The notes under the pieces were generated by a model. It was given only the letters and a program-made list of their open reading frames with translations. It had not been told where the DNA came from and made no database searches. A program made the position numbers and the translations under genes. Below, in pieces: positions 4,295 through 5,255 of a stretch of DNA of 5,255 nucleotides (within the stretch, counting starts at the first letter, position 1; every line of letters starts with the position of its first letter). This DNA is from Methylococcaceae bacterium. GTDB lineage: Bacteria > Pseudomonadota > Gammaproteobacteria > Methylococcales > Methylomonadaceae. Location: NCBI GenBank assembly GCA_013138855.1, contig WTBX01000366.1:1-5255 (forward strand). The letters are read 5' to 3'.

Positions 4295-5255
4295 TTAGTG
4301 TCCAGTTAATAAGGTATTAAAAATTTCTAAGATTTCTACTGAGTGAGGATGGTCAGTTGGTACATTAGGGAATTCGTTTAAAATAGCTGCGGTGTCTATT
4401 TGTTCGGTTTTTAAAAGTCGGGCCAATAATGGTTTTAATTGCTTATAAAGTTGAACGATGGCTTTATCTTTATATAAAAAGGTCTGAGATAACCCTGTAT
4501 CTGGAAGCGTGATAAATCCAGAGAATAAGGGCTGATTATCTTCAACGCTAATGTCTTCTAATAATAAAGGGATGTGCGGTATTTTTTTGGCAAATAATGG
4601 ATAAAAATCCATAAAAAATTCAGAAATTTTTAAAAATACCTGTGCAATAAGTTCAATATTTTGTGTTGTTATTGCCTGTTCTATGAACTGGGGAATAGTT
4701 GTATTCTTTTGTATTAAATTCCAGACCCACCAGTTTTTGTTATCTGTTGATTCAGACATTAATAAGCAACGTGATTTGGATAATTTTTGTCCTAATATCA
4801 TGTGTAGCTTAACGGTTTTAATTAAGCTAAGGCGTGCTTCTGAGGAACTGCCATAACTAGAGCCTGTTTGTAATTGCCAATTATCTGATATTCCCCGCCA
4901 AATCCCTTTTTCATCACATTCCATCACGGGCTTTAATTCGCATAGCTCATCTAGGAGATTATTTGCGGCAACGGGTGGCCATATTGTACTTGTTAAAGGG
5001 TTTACAGAAAAACTCGGCGTTATGATGATGTTTTCAGTTGCTTGAGTGTCTGTTGGAGTGCTTACTTCATCGTCTACGGCAAAGAGGCTATTGTCGTTAA
5101 TGTCATTTTCAGGTTCAGGTTCAGGTTCAGGTTCAGGTTCAGGTTCAGATTCAGATTCAGATTCAGATTCAGATTCAGATTCAGATTCAGATTCAGATTC
5201 AGATTCAGATTCAGATTCAGATTCAGATTCAGATTCAGATTCAGATTCAGATTCA
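4295..5255 (-). CDS. Unrecognised protein with Glu-Ser/Glu-Pro repeat (N-terminus outside window)
   Basis: The frame is open from the TAA at 4297-4295 to the window edge, giving at least 319 residues. The GTG-ATG pair at 4927-4922 is internal: codons upstream continue without a stop, have no start codon and no ribosome binding site, and read as ordinary protein (for example S-T-I-W-P-P-V-A-A-N-N-L-L-D-E-L-C-E-L). Visible parts in order are 18 or more Glu-Ser dipeptides, six Glu-Pro dipeptides, an acidic Thr/Asn-rich linker of about 35 residues, then a folded-looking C-terminal region with Trp-rich WWVWNL (coded around 4730-4713) and several hydrophobic helices. There are no transmembrane segments in the visible part. 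I do not recognise the family. The next gene starts 11 bp after its stop, so the two probably form an operon and the protein likely works with the ABC-phosphatase. The Ser-Glu tract could be an extended spacer or a phosphorylated segment; that is inference. Confidence 0.8.
   Translation of the reverse strand, partial: ESESESESESESESESESESESESESESESESESESEPEPEPEPEPEPENDINDNSLFAVDDEVSTPTDTQATENIIITPSFSVNPLTSTIWPPVAANNLLDELCELKPVMECDEKGIWRGISDNWQLQTGSSYGSSSEARLSLIKTVKLHMILGQKLSKSRCLLMSESTDNKNWWVWNLIQKNTTIPQFIEQAITTQNIELIAQVFLKISEFFMDFYPLFAKKIPHIPLLLEDISVEDNQPLFSGFITLPDTGLSQTFLYKDKAIVQLYKQLKPLLARLLKTEQIDTAAILNEFPNVPTDHPHSVEILEIFNTLLTGH
5111..5255. repeat. In-frame hexanucleotide microsatellite, AGGTTC x6 then AGATTC x18 or more
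   Basis: Six exact AGGTTC units (5111-5146) are followed by 18 exact AGATTC units (5147-5254), still running at the window edge. On the coding (-) strand these read GAATCT (Glu-Ser) and GAACCT (Glu-Pro). The two blocks differ by one base per unit, so one block probably arose from a point mutation that then spread by slippage. As the unit is a multiple of three, copy-number change alters protein length without shifting the frame. Confidence 0.97.

Noticed and set aside
4922..4927. GTG-ATG pair as the start of the unrecognised gene
   Set aside because: The frame is open upstream to the window edge with protein-like content, and there is no ribosome binding site before the pair.
4295..4927. Kinase-like catalytic loop in L-L-L-E-D-I-S-V-E-D-N of the unrecognised protein
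   Set aside because: The resemblance to H-R-D-x-x-x-x-N is slight: His is absent, spacing is off by one and no glycine loop or DFG is visible.
5111..5255. Phase-variable on/off switch
   Set aside because: The unit is 6 bp, so gain or loss of units keeps the frame; only length variation is expected.

Overview
The window is about 5.3 kb of AT-rich bacterial DNA. The MoeA fragment and the iron superoxide dismutase both look gammaproteobacterial. Low GC, long intergenic regions and hairpin-rich spacers would suit a sulfur-oxidising lineage such as the Beggiatoa/Thiothrix group, but that placement is a low-confidence inference.

Layout. At the left edge is the C-terminal end of moeA (+ strand, cut by the window). 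It converges on sodB (- strand) across a nested palindrome and a strong bidirectional terminator. Upstream of sodB is a probable Fur box. Next comes a tandem duplication (about 159 and 156 bp, period about 180 bp). Each unit holds, on the - strand, a conserved upstream block with a TTGTC-N4-GACAA palindrome, a -10-like hexamer, a short variable stretch and a perfect Rho-independent terminator. This reads as a pair of tandem small RNA genes, not yet shown to be expressed. Then follow an ArsM-like SAM methyltransferase gene (- strand) and a 322-bp spacer with three hairpins.

The right half holds two - strand genes 11 bp apart, almost certainly one operon. The downstream one encodes an unusual fusion: a PstB-like ABC ATPase with a degenerate signature motif, joined by a proline-rich linker to a DUSP23-like dual-specificity/tyrosine phosphatase with all catalytic residues present. 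The upstream one encodes a protein I do not recognise. Its frame stays open to the window edge through a hexanucleotide microsatellite coding for at least 18 Glu-Ser and 6 Glu-Pro dipeptides, so its real start lies outside the window.

How the parts fit. moeA (molybdenum cofactor), sodB (superoxide removal) and the methyltransferase (probably arsenite) look like independent single genes. The most novel material is the ABC-phosphatase fusion with its Ser-Glu-repeat partner, possibly a signalling module, and the duplicated small RNA candidates between sodB and the methyltransferase gene.
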